The notes under the pieces: generated by a model
What the model saw: only the letters and a program-made list of their open reading frames with translations
Database searches by the model: none
What the model was told of the DNA's origin: nothing
Made by a program: the position numbers and the translations under genes
From: Heterostelium multicystogenum
Taxonomy: Eukaryota > Evosea > Eumycetozoa > Acytosteliales > Acytosteliaceae
Length of the DNA: 64,000 nt
Direction: 5' to 3'
NCBI GenBank assembly: GCA_003667245.1
Contig: RCNN01000135.1
Span: 1-64,000, forward strand
Shown here: positions 34,801 through 47,721 of the stretch, one piece after another
Layout: each line of letters opens with the position of its first letter
How positions within the stretch are numbered: position 1 is the stretch's first letter

Positions 34801-37800
34801 ATGTCATCTTCTTCAGACCAACTCCACAATGGGCAGATGCATTGAATAAGATCCTATCGGATCTAAAGAATAAGAAAGAGGAGGATAGAATCAAAGCATC
34901 AAGAATTTGAGAAATTATGTATGTACTTTTTGAAAAGACAAAGTTCGACCCAGGTGGTGTTTGCTAACCCAAACAACAGGTAATTACACAATCTAGAGAG
35001 ATGTCAAATGAAAATTTCACCAAGTTTATGCAAGATGTAAATGTTATTATATTTGAGTTGGTCAATAGCAATGGAATTGCTGAGAAGATTGGTGGTATTT
35101 TGGCAATCGATGAGCTGATTGATGTAGACTACGATGAGAACGCTGCTAAAATAACAAAGCTTGCCAACTATTTGCGTATTGCATTATCTACTAATGACCA
35201 AACTGTAATGCAAATGGCAAGTAAGGCTTTGGGTCGACTTGCTCGTTCCAGTGGAACCTTAACAGCAGAGTGTGTAGAGTTTTGAAGTAACCCGTGCTCT
35301 TGAGTGGCTTAGCGGTGATCGCTACGAGAATCGTAGACACGCTTCGGTGTTGGTACTAAAGGAGCTCGCTCAGAACGCACCAACACTCTTTTATGTGCAT
35401 GCTGCCAATTTCGTCGATTTGATCTGGGTAGCATTACGCGATACCAAGCTAGCTATTCGTGAGGGTGCAGTGGAGGCGCTGCGTGCCTGTCTAGAGTTGA
35501 TTGCTGAGCGTGAATCACGTCTGCGTTTACAGTGGTACCAAAAAATCTATGATGAATCTCAAAAGGCTTTAAACAGAACGGTTCTCCAGAGGCCATACAC
35601 GGCTCACTTATCACACTAGGTGAGCTACTTAGAAATACCGGAGACTTCATGTACAATAGATTCAAAGATGTTTGTGATACTATATTACGATACAAAAGAA
35701 CATCGTGATAAGCTTGTAAAGAAAACAGGTAAGCTTCTACTAAAACGCAGGCAAAATCTATGATTTTTACTAACGACTCGACTTTGTGCAGTTATTACAT
35801 TATTACCAAGATTAGCCATATTTTGTCCAAAAGACTTTGTACATCATCATTTAAATACCTGTATGGCACATTTGTTGGGTGCACTAAGAAATCAAAATGA
35901 GAGATCAACTGCATTCATAGCACTGGGAGAAATCGCATTGGCTGTTGGTGGAAGTATTAAGCCATATTTGGATAGAATCGTTGTTATGATAAAGTCAGCG
36001 CTTGCTACCAAGGGAAAAGCAGTTTAATCCTGAAGTGCTGACTTGTATCAGTATGTTGTCGACTGCTGTTGGACCAGTGATGATCCCACATATCAATGTT
36101 ATTCTACCTCAAATGTTTACACCTGGCTTGACTTCAGTTCTTACCGATTCTTTGCGCGACTTGACAGTATCACTTCCAGCTTTAATCCCGCAGATCCAGG
36201 CAAAGCTATTGATGCTTCTCTCACAGGTTTTGGCCAACAAACCTTACCAGGAGCCAGGTACACCATCTCAATATAGAAAGAGTTCTGCTCCATTCCAAGG
36301 TGTTTCCATTGGCTATACATTACCCAACCCAGACACTGATCCTGCCTCACAGCTTTGGCGCTACGCACACTTGGATCATTTGACTTTTCACATCACAATT
36401 TGCTCGAATTTGTTCGTGACACAGTTTCAACATTCTTAGACGACGACAATCCCGACATTAGAAGAGAAGCAGCTATCACTTGTGCAGTTTTGATGGTGAA
36501 GCCAGGAGAGCCAGCTCCAACTCGTGGACATACCGCAGTTATTGTTGGCGAAGTTCTCGAAAAGTTGTTGGTTGTTGGTATTGCCGATCCCAATCCTTCA
36601 ATTCGTAAAGACAGTTCTCAGCTCTCTCGATACCAGATTCGATCATCATTTAGCACAAAGCAGAGAATTTACGTAGTCTTTTCATTGCTTTAAATGATGA
36701 GGTATTTGAAATAAGAGAGTTAGCAATCTCTGTTATTGGTCGTTTGACAATTCGTAATCCCGCCTATGTAATGCCTTCACTGAGAAAAACATTGATTCAG
36801 CTACTTACGGAGTTGGAGTTTAGCGGAGACAGTCGTAATAAAGAAGAATCCGCTCGTTTACTTGGACACTTGATTGGAGCTTCTGAAAAGTTGATCAAGC
36901 CATACGTAGAACCAATCTTGAAAGCTTTGTTACCCAAGTTGCGCGACAGTAACCCACGTGTTGCATCTTGTGTTTTAGCAGCACTCGGAGAGTTGTCTGT
37001 AGTCGGTGGAGAAGAGATGTCACAACACATTGACCAATTGCTGCCTTTGATTATCGATACACTACAGGATCAATCATCCACATCTAAGCGTGAGGTTGCA
37101 CTCAAGACTCTCGGACAGTTGGCATCATCCACTGGATATGTAATCAAGCCATTTGCAAAGTATCCAACTCTGCTAGATATTCTTTTGAATGCAATCAAAA
37201 CTGAGAGAAACAGTAATATAAGACGTGAAGTCATCAAAGTATTAGGTATTCTTGGTGCGCTGGATCCATACAAACACAAGATGAACGAATTAGGACAAAG
37301 AAGAGAAGATCCAAAGATTGATGACAAGAGTACCTCTGGTTCTATAAATGATTTAGTTAGCATATCGCCATCGTCCGAGGACTATTACCCAACTGTTGCC
37401 ATCACAGCGTTGATGAAGATCCTTCGTGATCCATCACTTTCGATCTATCATACCAACGTTATTCAAGCAGTCATGTTTATCTTTAAGAGTTTGGGATTAA
37501 AGTGTATTCCATTCCTACCACAGATCATGCACCATTCCTACATGTGATGAATTCATGTGAGCCAGGATTCAGAGAGTTCCTCTTCCAGCAACTTGTTCAA
37601 CTAGTCCCAATCGTTAAACAACATATTCGAGATTATCTAGTAGATATTTTTGCACTGATCGAAAAATACTGGAATTCCAACTTGTTGAATCTGATCAATT
37701 TGGTCGAAGAGATCTCATCGGCACTCAACGACGAGTTTTAAAGTGTATCTCCCAAATTTGATCCCACAAATGCTGAATGTATTGCATACAGATCGTACAC

Positions 37801-40800
37801 TTAAGAGATTACCTACATCAAAGGTTTTGAAAGCACTCGAAGTGTTTGGTACCAACTTGGATGATTACTTGCATTTAGTCATCCCTGCTGTTGTTAAGCT
37901 TTTTGAACAAGTAGATGTAACACCACAAGTCCGTATATTAGCTATCCAAACGATTGGTCGTTTGTGTAAAAAGCTTAACTTCTCAGACTATGCATCGAGA
38001 ATAATTCATCCTCTTGCTAGAGTGCTCGATGTTGATGGAGCTAACGAACTGAAAGACGATGCACTTCAAACTCTATGCGCCCTAGTTTACCAACTCGGTT
38101 CTGACTATGCAATTTTTATTCCAATGGTCGGAAAAGTGTTGTCGAAACGTGAAATTCAATGTAATACTATGAAGTTTTAGTATCAAAATTGCTGAAGAAT
38201 CAACAGTTGGTAGGCACTGGAAATGGAGACGGTGATACTCAAGGTATCAGACACCCAGACACAGCCTCCGAGGAGAATACTACAACAGTTTCACCGGAGA
38301 TAGGATTTAAAAAGCTTAAAGCTAAACGAACAACACTTGAAGAATGCTTGGGAGACATCACAGCGATCAACCAAGGAAGATTGGGTAGAATGGATTCGTC
38401 GTTTCTCTGTTGAGCTTTTGCGTGAGTCACCCTCACCGGCTTTGCGTTCCTGTCTTTCATTGGCACAGGATTATCATCCTCTTGTTCGTGAATTATTCAA
38501 TGCTGGTTTTGTATCTTGCTGGACCGAGTTACACGAACAGTATCAAGATGAATTAGTAACAAGTTTAGAGACAGCACTACTTTCGCCCAACATTCCACCT
38601 GAAATCCTACAGACACTTCTGAATCTTGCAGAGTTTATGGAGTTGCATGAAAAACCATTACCGATTGATATCAGAACTTTGGGAGCTCTAGCGGAAAAGT
38701 GTCATGCCTATGCAAAGGCACTACATTACAAAGAGATTGAGTTCCAACAGTCAGCCAACTCAACTATTGAAGCATTGATCAGTATTAATAATCAGTTGCA
38801 GCAACCAGAGGCTGCTATTGGTATTCTTATCTATGCCCAAAAGAATCATAGCGTTGAGTTGAAGGAATCTTGGTATGAGAAATTGAGAAGATGGGAGGAT
38901 GCACTTGCTGCTTATGAAAAGAAACAAAAGGACGATCCCAACTCGATTGAGAATACTCTCGGTATTATGAGATGTCTTCATGCTCTTGGTGAATGGGAAC
39001 GACTATCACAGCTTACAAGTGATGTCTGGAAGAATGCAAATGAAGCAACTAGATTATCCATCGCTCCACTTGCTTCTGCTGCTTCTTGGAATCTTTCGAG
39101 CTGGGAAACCATGGATGAATATGTAAAGGCAATGTCACAGGATACAATAGAAGGTTCATTTTATCGTGCCATCCTCGAAGTGCATAAGGACAACTTTGAT
39201 AATGCTCAGAAACACATTGAACATGCTCGTTCATTGGTTGATACTGAGTTGTCTGCACTTCTTGGTGAGAGCTATAACCGTGCCTACAAGATGGTTATTC
39301 GTTTACAACAACTTTCGGAACTAGAGGAGATCATCGAATACAAAAAGTGTGGATCAGAAGGTAACGATCGTCGTCAAATGATCAAGAATACATGGAAAAC
39401 AAGATTAAGAGGATGCCAACATAATGTTGATATATGGCAATCCGTGCTTGCCGTTCACTCTTTGGTAATTTCACCACATGACGAGTTAGATATGTGGCTC
39501 AAATTTATTGGACTATGTAGAAAGAGTTCTAGAATCGGTTTGGCACAAAAGACACTTTCAATGTTGATGGGTAAAGATGCAAACACTCACCAATTTGGTG
39601 GAATCCTACCAAACACACACCCACGTATTACTTTTGCCTATATTAAACAACTCTGGAGTGCCGGTGCCAAACAACCAGCTTTCGAGAGACTTCGTACATT
39701 TGTACAGGCGTTGAAGGACACTGATGATCTTCCACTTCAAGGACGAGCTCATCTTAAACTCGGTGAGTGGCAGCTGGAGCTTGGCGATACTTTGAATGAA
39801 ACATCGATTCCACATATCATTGCATCGTTCCGTGCAGCCACTGATTGTGATCCAAACTGGTATAAAGCATGGCACTCCTGGGCACTTATTAACTTCGAAG
39901 TAGTATCTCACTATGAGCAAAATGGTGGCTCACAGGAACAAATTGCAAGTCATTTGCTTCCAGCTATTCACAGTTTTCTTTAGATCGATTGCACTAGCAC
40001 CAGATCAATCACTTCAAGATACACTTCGTCTTTTAACACTTTGGTTTAAACATGGTGTACAAAAAGATGTAGAGGCATCATTAATGACTGGATTCAACAC
40101 TATTAGTATTGATACTTGGCTCCAAGTTATTCCACAATTGATTGCACGTATACATGCCCCAGTTTTACCAGTTAGAAGATTGTTGCATGAGTTGCTCGAT
40201 TCAATTGGTAAGGAACATCCACAGGCACTTGTTTATCCATTGACTGTTGCCACCAAGTCGCAATCACCTGCTCGTCTAGCAGCTGCTAAAGCTATAATGG
40301 ATAAGATGCGTAAGCATACCAATCTTGTTGATCAAGCACTTCCTGTCAGTCAAGAGTTGGTTCGTTCAGCTATTTTGTGGCACGAAATGTGGTATGAAGG
40401 TTTAGAAGACGCATCACGTCAATACTTTGGCGAGCATAATCCAGATGCAATGTTGGCTACACTCGCTCCACTTCATCAAATCTTAGAGAAAGGTCCAGAA
40501 ACCACATCTGAAACATCTTTTATTCATGCATTTGGTCGCGACCTTCAAGAGGCTCTCGAATGGTCCAAGAAATATGAACGCTCACGTAAGGATGGTGACC
40601 TTAATCAAGCGTGGGATCTCTACTACCAAGTTTTCAGAAGAATCTATAAACAACTACCCCAGATGATCTCGCTCGAGCTTCAATATATCTCACCAAAATT
40701 GATGAACTCATCAGATATGGATTTGGTAGTACCAGGCACTTATAGAGCAGGTGAACCAATCATCAGAATTCAGTCGTTCTCACCAGTGCTAAGTGTTATT

Positions 40801-41932
40801 CCTTCGAAACAGAGACCACGTAAACTAACTATCATTGGTTCAGATGGTTTGGAATATACTTTCTTATTGAAAGGACACGAAGATCTTAGACAAGACGAAA
40901 GAGTTATGCAATTGTTTGGTTTGGTCAATACTTCTCTAAGTGCAAACCACGAAACTGCAAAGTCTCATTTGAGTATCAGACGTTTCAGTGTTATTCCATT
41001 ATCACCAAACTCTGGTCTAATTGGTTGGGTTCCACACTCCGATACACTACACGCTCTCATTCGTGACTATCGTGAGAGTAGCAAGATTCTCCTCAACATT
41101 GAACATCGTCTCATGTTACAAATGTGCTCAGACTATGATAATCTTACACTGTTACAAAAGGTTGAAGTTTTCGAATATGCTCTGGAATCTACTACTGGTC
41201 AGGATCTTCATAAGGTTCTCTGGTTGAAATCAAGAAACTCTGAGATTTGGCTAGATCGTCGTACCAACTATACACGTTCACTTGCGGTTATGTCGATGGT
41301 CGGTTATATCCTCGGACTTGGTGATCGTCATCCATCTAATCTTATGCTTGATAGGCACACTGGTCGTATTTTACACATTGATTTCGGTGATTGTTTCGAA
41401 GTTGCCATGCATCGTGAGAAAATATCCAGAGAAGATTCCATTCCGTCTCACCAGAATGTTGATAAATGCTATGGAGGTATCAGGTATCGAAGGTAATTTC
41501 CGACTTACTTGTGAAGCAGTCATGACAGTACTCAGAAATAACAAAGAAAGTTTGATGGCTGTACTTGAAGCCTTTGTCCATGACCCACTGATTAATTGGA
41601 GACTCCTTACTCCCAATCACGAGAAAGAAACTAAAATCAAACAAGATCTAATCGACACTGAATCACCTGAACCATCACTTACTACCAGTCCAGTCCACAG
41701 ACAACCAAGAGGTCATCAAAGAGTTGATGAGCAAGTTGAGGCTGAAGTTGTTCCAGAAGCTCTAAATGAAAGAGCATTGGTAGTTATCAATCGTGTCAAT
41801 AAGAAATTAACAGGAAGAGATTTTAGTAATGAAACATTGGAAGTTGCTGAACAAGTTCAAAAACTAATTGATCAAGCTACATCTCATGAACATCTTTGTC
41901 AATGTTATGTTGGTTGGTGTGCTTTTTGGTAA
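34801..41932 (+). CDS. tor: TOR serine/threonine kinase (target of rapamycin)
   Basis: PI3K-like protein kinase, the catalytic core of TORC1 and TORC2, controlling growth, autophagy and (in Dictyostelium TORC2) chemotaxis. The gene starts near 34801, has one clear intron (35729-35791) and covers about 2,350 codons. Order: N-terminal HEAT repeats (from about 35000; conserved PSLRDL-like block at 36150), more HEAT repeats to about 38300, the FAT domain (about 38400-40300), and the FRB domain ([20 protein letters not shown] to [14 protein letters not shown], 40365-40640). The kinase domain follows, with [40 protein letters not shown], the catalytic loop [12 protein letters not shown] (41321-41350) and the metal-binding [11 protein letters not shown] (41375-41405), then a FATC tail ending [11 protein letters not shown]. 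All catalytic residues are present. At least a dozen single-base slips break the frame, most with full conservation on both sides, so assembly errors rather than decay. Confidence 0.96.
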
Positions 41933-42092
41933 TGGTTTTAATCTTAAATAAATCTGTATATTAAAAAAACAAAACTATCAATACGACTGTTTTTTAACTT
42001 TTCAAGTAGAAAATATTTTTTTCTATAAATGATCCCATCTGCATCATTCAGAATACCTTTCTTACTTTGTTTTTGATTTACCCATAATGATA

Positions 42093-42209
42093 TTATCTAG
42101 GTTTAGAAGCCTTCAAATTTCTTTTGTTGGCTGGGTAGTCTGTCATGACTACAGTCTTGGCATTATTCAAAGTAGCAATAAAACATGGTAATCCTGCACC
42201 TGAATCCAT
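42093..42209 (-). pseudogene. Fragment of a lysine N-methyltransferase (EFM7/Nnt1-like)
   Basis: A 38-codon open stretch on the minus strand reads MDSGAGLPCFIATLNNAKTV then VMTDYPANK and soon stops (TAA at 42093-42095). This is the SAM-binding motif I (ELGAGxGLP) and post-I acidic motif (TDYP) of the family-16 protein methyltransferases such as EFM7/Nnt1, which trimethylate the N-terminus and adjacent lysine of EF1A. The rest of the domain is missing on both sides. The sequence is preceded by an intron-like T-rich acceptor (TTTTTATAG, about 42212-42221), so this looks like one orphan exon. tor ends 160 bp away on one side and a tRNA begins about 200 bp away on the other, leaving no room for a full gene. 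Confidence 0.6.
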
Positions 42210-42415
42210 TTCTATAAAAATAAAAATCATAATGATTTAGTATTGTTTAATCTTTTATTTTTCAAACCAACTTTCATGCAGGTTGTTAGGACATTCATTT
42301 TATAGAGTCATGTGTGCCTATTATATATGCCTCAAGGTGCGTGTTGAAAAACAAAAAAAAAAACAAACTTTTTGAAATTCTCAACCCGCATGCGAAACTC
42401 TTAACTTTAAAAGAT

Positions 42416-42487
42416 ACTCCTTGTGGGGATCGAACCCACGACCCTGACCGTGTAAAGGTCATGTGATAACCACTACACCAAAAGAGC
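42416..42487 (-). tRNA. tRNA-Val (anticodon UAC)
   Basis: 72-nt cloverleaf on the minus strand. The acceptor stem pairs GCTCTTT with AAGGAGT (two G-U pairs). The D-arm has TAGTGGTTA in the loop. The anticodon stem TGACC/GGTCA encloses the seven-base loop TTTACAC, giving anticodon UAC for valine GUA codons. The T-arm is GTGGG TTCGATC CCCAC. There is no intron and no encoded CCA, as is normal for a eukaryotic nuclear tRNA. The internal A-box (TGGTGTAGTGG) and B-box (GGTTCGATCCC) provide the RNA polymerase III promoter. Confidence 0.95.
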
Positions 42488-42565
42488 TCTATATTTGCTA
42501 AAGAATTTTTAATTAGTTTTTACATATAATATTTTTGATAAATCAAAGTATTTAATAAATCTTTA

Positions 42566-43847
42566 TTATTTTCTATGTTTTGATTTTTTAGATCTGTTGT
42601 GGTAGGTTTGATTTGAATATTCCACTCTCTTGTGGAAAGATGGCATCGCTATCTTTTTGTCACCTGGTCTTCCGCCTCTATCTGGTACATTTCCAACAAT
42701 AATATTCTTCACAAGTTGAGCAGATGATTTAGAATTCAAACTGGTTTTTATGATTTTAAGTATGTCTCTGTGGGTACAAATGAGATCTTGAAAAGAGTAG
42801 TGATGAATTGTTGGAAACACTTCTCTTTGATATCTAATGATACGATTGACTTCGTCCAAATTTGGCTCTACTTTTTCTGACCATAGTAATGATTCTAATG
42901 TAACATCCAACCTTTTGCATAATACTTCTGATCTCTTTGAGTAATCGTTAAAGAGTACATAGCTAAGTTGTTCAATGGTATCCTATTATTTGAACAATTA
43001 TTTAATAAATAGGAAATTAATTTAAGGTCGATTAAAATACGCTACTTTTTCATCCTCTGTGAAAACTGTATTCTTAAAGAATGGTTCACTCATGAAATCT
43101 GATGGCAAATCGGCTAATACACTTGCAATCTAGATTAACAATTCGAATTAGATAATGTTGGTTCACAAAAAAAGGTTTCTTATATACTTTTGTATGGACA
43201 GTATTTAAAATTGCAACGAAATTCTCCCAATTATTAAATTGCACTTGAAAGATATCACTTAAAATTTGAATCTTGTTGATAAGATCATCTCTCAACTCAT
43301 CAGATGATTGCTGTTCCATCACGTCTGTGTCAAGTTGTTCTACTTCCATTGACTGCTCCTTGTTAAAAAGATCTAACTGTATCATTTGAAGTTGGAAAAA
43401 CATAAATTCCAACAATGAGAGTCTGCTTCTGATAAGTGTATCAAGTTCCTCTGATGAGATACTAGCGTCACAATTGAAAATATATTTCAAATTTCCAGAA
43501 TAAGACATCTTGTTGAGCAACGTGAACAGTGGATTCTTTAGATCTTCGTATTTCTTATCGCTTGGCCATTGTAGATCAAAATAGGGTGATAGTTCCTTGC
43601 CTATTGACCATAGAAGCTCACTTTAAGAACAATGAGAATGATTTTCAAGCTCGAAAAGATCTAACATGTTTACTTACACATATAAGAAATTTGATTCAGC
43701 CTTTTCTAAAATATTGTTAAATGAAAGATCAGTTTGATCATTGACCCAATCACATTCGAGTCTTACTAATGATATATCTTGTAAGATAGAATTAATTCTA
43801 TATACCTCTACCTCGTTTAACATTTTGATGTCGCCTGATGTGCTCAT
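42566..43847 (-). CDS. FAM98 family protein (tRNA ligase complex subunit)
   Basis: FAM98 proteins are subunits of the RTCB tRNA-splicing ligase complex and bind DDX1. Four exons join in frame: 43847-43678, 43620-43188, 43129-43046 and 42982-42566, giving about 367 residues. The start is MSTSGDIKMLNEVEVYRINS. The helical body includes WSIGKELSPYFDLQWPSD and a CH-like N-terminal domain. The diagnostic C-terminal blocks are present: CKRLDVTLESLLWSEK, YSFQDLICTHRDILKIIKTS and VGNVPDRGGRPGDKK, matching FAM98 KRLDVTVQSF and VPDRGGRP. The Gly/Arg-rich tail of metazoan FAM98 is replaced by a short basic end (NRSKKSKHRK). All introns use GT-AG. The first one uses the acceptor ending TTAAAG; a closer AG would put the frame into a stop. 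No indels. Confidence 0.88.
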
Positions 43848-44103
43848 GTTTAATCTCCAATTCTATATTTATATCTGACAACCTGTATAAAGAAAGAAAT
43901 AAATGAGAATAGAAGGATAATAAAAAAAAACAAAAAATACTAAAAACATTGTGCATTTGAGGCGCATCAAAAAATATGTAAATTAAATGTAAAGTAAACA
44001 AGCAATTTATTATAATACAATAATGTTATTTACAATATTTCTTTATTTGGCGAGTTCAAGATGAGATGCTCCTACAATTACTTGTTTCATTGCTATAGTA
44101 TTA

Positions 44104-44955
44104 TTACATTGCTTGATTTCTGAATCCAGGATTGATATGATTGTTGTGTATTATTGGGGATGTCTTTAAAGATGAATAAAAACTAATACCCCAACAAAAT
44201 GTGAATAGAAATAAAAGAATAGTTGAGAAAACATCAAAAAACTTGGGCTTAGTGAATTGAAGAGTCCAAAGAAGTACCAAAAACAATCCAGTCAGAGTGT
44301 AGAGTGATTTTGTTGTCATCCAGGTGATATCGCTTGAATCACTTTCTGTATTAGGATCATTGGAAACTTGATCTGATGTAAGTGGAGCCTTTATGATACA
44401 ATGAATAGTTGGTGCAAAAGAGTCGTTAGAGTCACTGAACGCTGGATAGCTATTCAATGTTGCTGTGTCTATCATAGATCTTCCGTTGTGAATGAAAATA
44501 ATTCGCTTTTGATTCGACACATCTATTGGATAAAACTAAATCAATTTGTTAGTCAACTGATATCTATTAAGTAACTATTTGTGACGTACGTATTTCTTTA
44601 AGTCATAGACTGTATGAACTTTTGATTTTTTAAATTGTCTATGATAGGTATTCTCGGATTGAATAATATTGACTTTGAAAACATCTGTGCCAGTCAGAGT
44701 TTCATTGAATGGCTCAGTTTGCGGTATTTGATCGATTGAACTTGTTTGTTGCTGCTGCTGCTGTTGTTGTTGTGATGTTTGACGAGTATTATTTGATGAT
44801 CGTTGTTCGCCTCTTATAATAGTGATAATATTTCTCATGAACTGTGATAAGAAAAAAGTATTTCTCCAAAATAGAAAAGAGATAAGAATAATCAGCATAG
44901 AGCTGATTAACATATAATCATGATATCTATCATATGATATAAAAGTATTATCCAT
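44104..44955 (-). CDS. TMUB-like transmembrane protein with ubiquitin-like domain
   Basis: Two exons, 44955-44586 and 44522-44104, give about 262 residues. Architecture: one N-terminal membrane helix (YMLISSMLIILISFLFW), a poly-Q linker, a ubiquitin-fold region (DVFKVNIIQSENTYHRQFKK, VYDLKKYV, then across the intron NQKRIIFIHNGRSMIDTATL and HCIIKA), and two membrane helices near the C-terminus (LYTLTGLFLVLLWTLQF; FSTILLFLFTFCWGISFY). The order TM, Ubl, TM, TM is that of metazoan TMUB1/TMUB2, which act with ER-associated degradation ligases. The Ubl match rests on RIIFIHNGRSMID (cf. RLIYQGQLLRD) and overall length, so orthology is likely but not proven. The donor used is C|GTCAC; GTACGT three bases upstream would not keep frame. 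Confidence 0.65.
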
Positions 44956-46135
44956 TTATATAAAATTAATTTAACTGTGAATATTGCAATCACAAAATGT
45001 TTAAAAAGTTTGCTATTGATTTCAAAATACAATTAAATAAATTTTACTTTAAAATTCAAGTATTATGAAAAAAAAGCAAATTCACTGATAATAAAATTAC
45101 AGTATATTAAAAAATAAAAAAATAATTGTTAAAATAGGAAATGATAAGTAACATCTAAATAAAATTGAAATTAAATAGATGTGTGTGTCTATATTTATTT
45201 ATCTGAATTGATAGAGATAGCTTTGTGTTAATGAAATAAGGAATGAGGATGTTCAATTTATTCCACTTTTATTTGAAACAACAACAACAATAATAACAAC
45301 GGTAACATATGTGGAAGTTGATTTTTTGGTTTTTATTTTATTGGATATCCTAATTTAGTGGAGTATTTATTTTTATATTTGTATGGTTGGGGTAGGTTAT
45401 AGAAACATAGTGAACTCATTAATATCTTGCTATGGCAACACCACAGCATATGCGAGAAATTCGTATGAATTTTTAACTAAAGTGAAAAAACACGTTTTTC
45501 CGAGTTTGAAGATGTTTAGAAAAACTATTTAAGATCCAAGGTTGCACAAGTTTGTGGATTTTGAAACTATTTTATCACTTTCTTTAGTACATTGAAGAAA
45601 TGTATAATCTAAATTAAGATGTGAAGTTGATTTTTGCTTTTCGGTAGATTTTACGATGTTCATATCTTTTTACATTATTTTTTGTTTTGAAATTTAACAA
45701 TAAATTAATAATCTATAAATAAATTAATATAATAATAAATTAGCTAACAAAGTTTTATTTTCAGTTTGATTTATAATGTGTTATGATTAAAACAAAAACA
45801 AATAAAGGAATTGTAAAATAATAATATTTACATTAAATTCTTTCTTCAGACAGATATTGAATTGTTTTTTTTAGTTTTTTATTATTCCCCAACAAAAAAC
45901 AACCCCTGGTTTGCCAAAAAGTTGAAATTTTATTAATTTTAATATTTTGTTTTATCATTTTAAGACAATTGCTAGTTTATTTGTTTCAACATATAATATT
46001 TTGATTTTAACTTGGTATAGTATTGTTATTTTCTATATAATTGTTTAGATATATAGATAGGTCTCCTGCTTACTTTATATTTATATGTAATATATATTAC
46101 CTATATATATCTATCAGGAACTATAACTCTAATAA
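44956..46135. other. Divergent intergenic region
   Basis: 1.2 kb of AT-rich DNA between TMUB-like (-) and the F-box/Arf gene (+). A slightly GC-richer patch at 45380-45535 includes a 49-codon ORF that I do not accept as a gene. Nothing else is recognised. Confidence 0.45.
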
Positions 46136-46585
46136 ATGATTCAAATGGAAGATGACTTTAGACATAGTAGCAGCAGCAGTAGTAGTATGAACAATGACAC
46201 AACATTGATTGATGATAGTTTGTCATCAATGAGCTTATTACATGTCGATACTACATCTGACAAATTTAAGCAACATCAACAACATTTTAGTGATAGAGAT
46301 GACATTGCAGTTATATCTGAACCAATAAATAGTAGCAATAGTAAATCTAATTTATTAGTAGACATCAACTCACATTTATATGTATCACCCAACACTGGAA
46401 TAAGCTCAATTGCTCCACAGAATTACATCATAAGCAACCAAAGTGTTCATAATATAGATAGTAATAGTAGTACTCCAAACCTACTTCCAGCATTATCTCC
46501 AATTATGCCAACCTCGTCAACAACAGCAACAATGAACTCACCAGCATCAGATGTTAACACACTTGTGCATCCAGATAAAGAGAAC

Positions 46586-46628
<43 letters not shown>

Positions 46629-47721
46629 TTGAAAGTAATGAAGAGATTGTATTAAAAGAAAAGAAAGAGTTAACATTTTTGGATACGCCAATCGCGATAA
46701 TAAATTATATATTTTTGAATGTTGGCGCCCTCAACATGCCGTCGTTGCTGAGGGTAAACAAGTTTTGCTTTAGAACTGGAATGAAAGAGGGTCTGTGGTC
46801 ATTATTTATACAGAAAGATTTTGGAATTGCAGTGTCCGAACTTGATACAATGGCTCGTTTGAATGGTGGTGCTCGTTCTCTTTATGCCAATCTCTATTTC
46901 AAGCGTCGCAACAGCATTGTGCCCGTGCGATCACCAAATCCCCTTGTCCGATTTTTCCTCAAACCAATATCTAAACTTCCATCTTTCTTTACTCGTAAGG
47001 AATACAAAATTTTGATGTATGGTCTAGACGGAGTTGGAAAGACTACACTCTTATACAAGTTTGCCCGTGGTGAGTTTGTGAGAACTCTACCTACAAACGG
47101 GTACAATGTGGAAATTGTCGAATACAAATCATGTGACTTTATCTGCTGGGACATTGGATATAATACAAGCAAACCTGTGGTACCTGTCTGGCACCATTAC
47201 ATCCAAGATACTCAGGCACTTATTTTCATAATTGACAGCACAGATCGAGCTAGATTACCACAGGTACGCGAAGAACTCTGGAGAATGTTAACTGATCGTA
47301 ACGTTGCCAAAATTCTAAGCTTCAAACAAAATGACACAAATGAAGGAAGACCACAAAGAGTTAGAGTACTGATATATGCAAATAAGATTGACAAAGCAAA
47401 CATTACAACTAGTACAATATCAAACTCTTCACCTGTAGGATCCAACACGCCACCACCAATTCCCCATAACAGCAATGTCAATAATACATCGCCAATGTCT
47501 ACATTGGAAATAACATTAGCTTTATCCCTTTTCAATTTACCAAAAAATATTATTTGGCACGTACAGGTAAGAATTATTATTAATTCATCTTTATCATATA
47601 TCTTCACATTACTGATCAAAAACCATCCATTATTGTTAGGGTTTGCTCTGCCACATCTGAAGAAGGTGATGGACTCTATGAAGGTTTAGATTGGTTAAAT
47701 TCACAATTCGATGAGGAATAG
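46136..47721 (+). CDS. F-box / Arf-like GTPase fusion protein
   Basis: About 500 residues. It begins at 46136 (or the in-frame ATG at 46145) with a Ser/Asn-rich region of about 180 residues including poly-N. Next is an F-box-like segment ([44 protein letters not shown]), followed by a complete Arf-family G domain: P-loop GLDGVGKTT (47022-47048), switch region [15 protein letters not shown]3 [18 protein letters not shown], the [10 protein letters not shown] block, G4 ANKIDKA and, after an intron (47569-47639), G5 [18 protein letters not shown]. The usual G3 WDxGGQ is here WDIGYN, losing the catalytic Gln, and there is an Asn/Ser-rich insert between G4 and G5. So it may bind GTP without normal hydrolysis and could serve as an SCF adaptor. 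The acceptor has one extra G (TTAG|GGTTTG), probably an indel. Confidence 0.78.

Noticed and set aside
45383..45532. 49-codon ORF (MVGVGYRNIVNSLIS...)
   Set aside because: Composition is borderline; no start context, homologue or splice partner. Could be reconsidered if transcribed.
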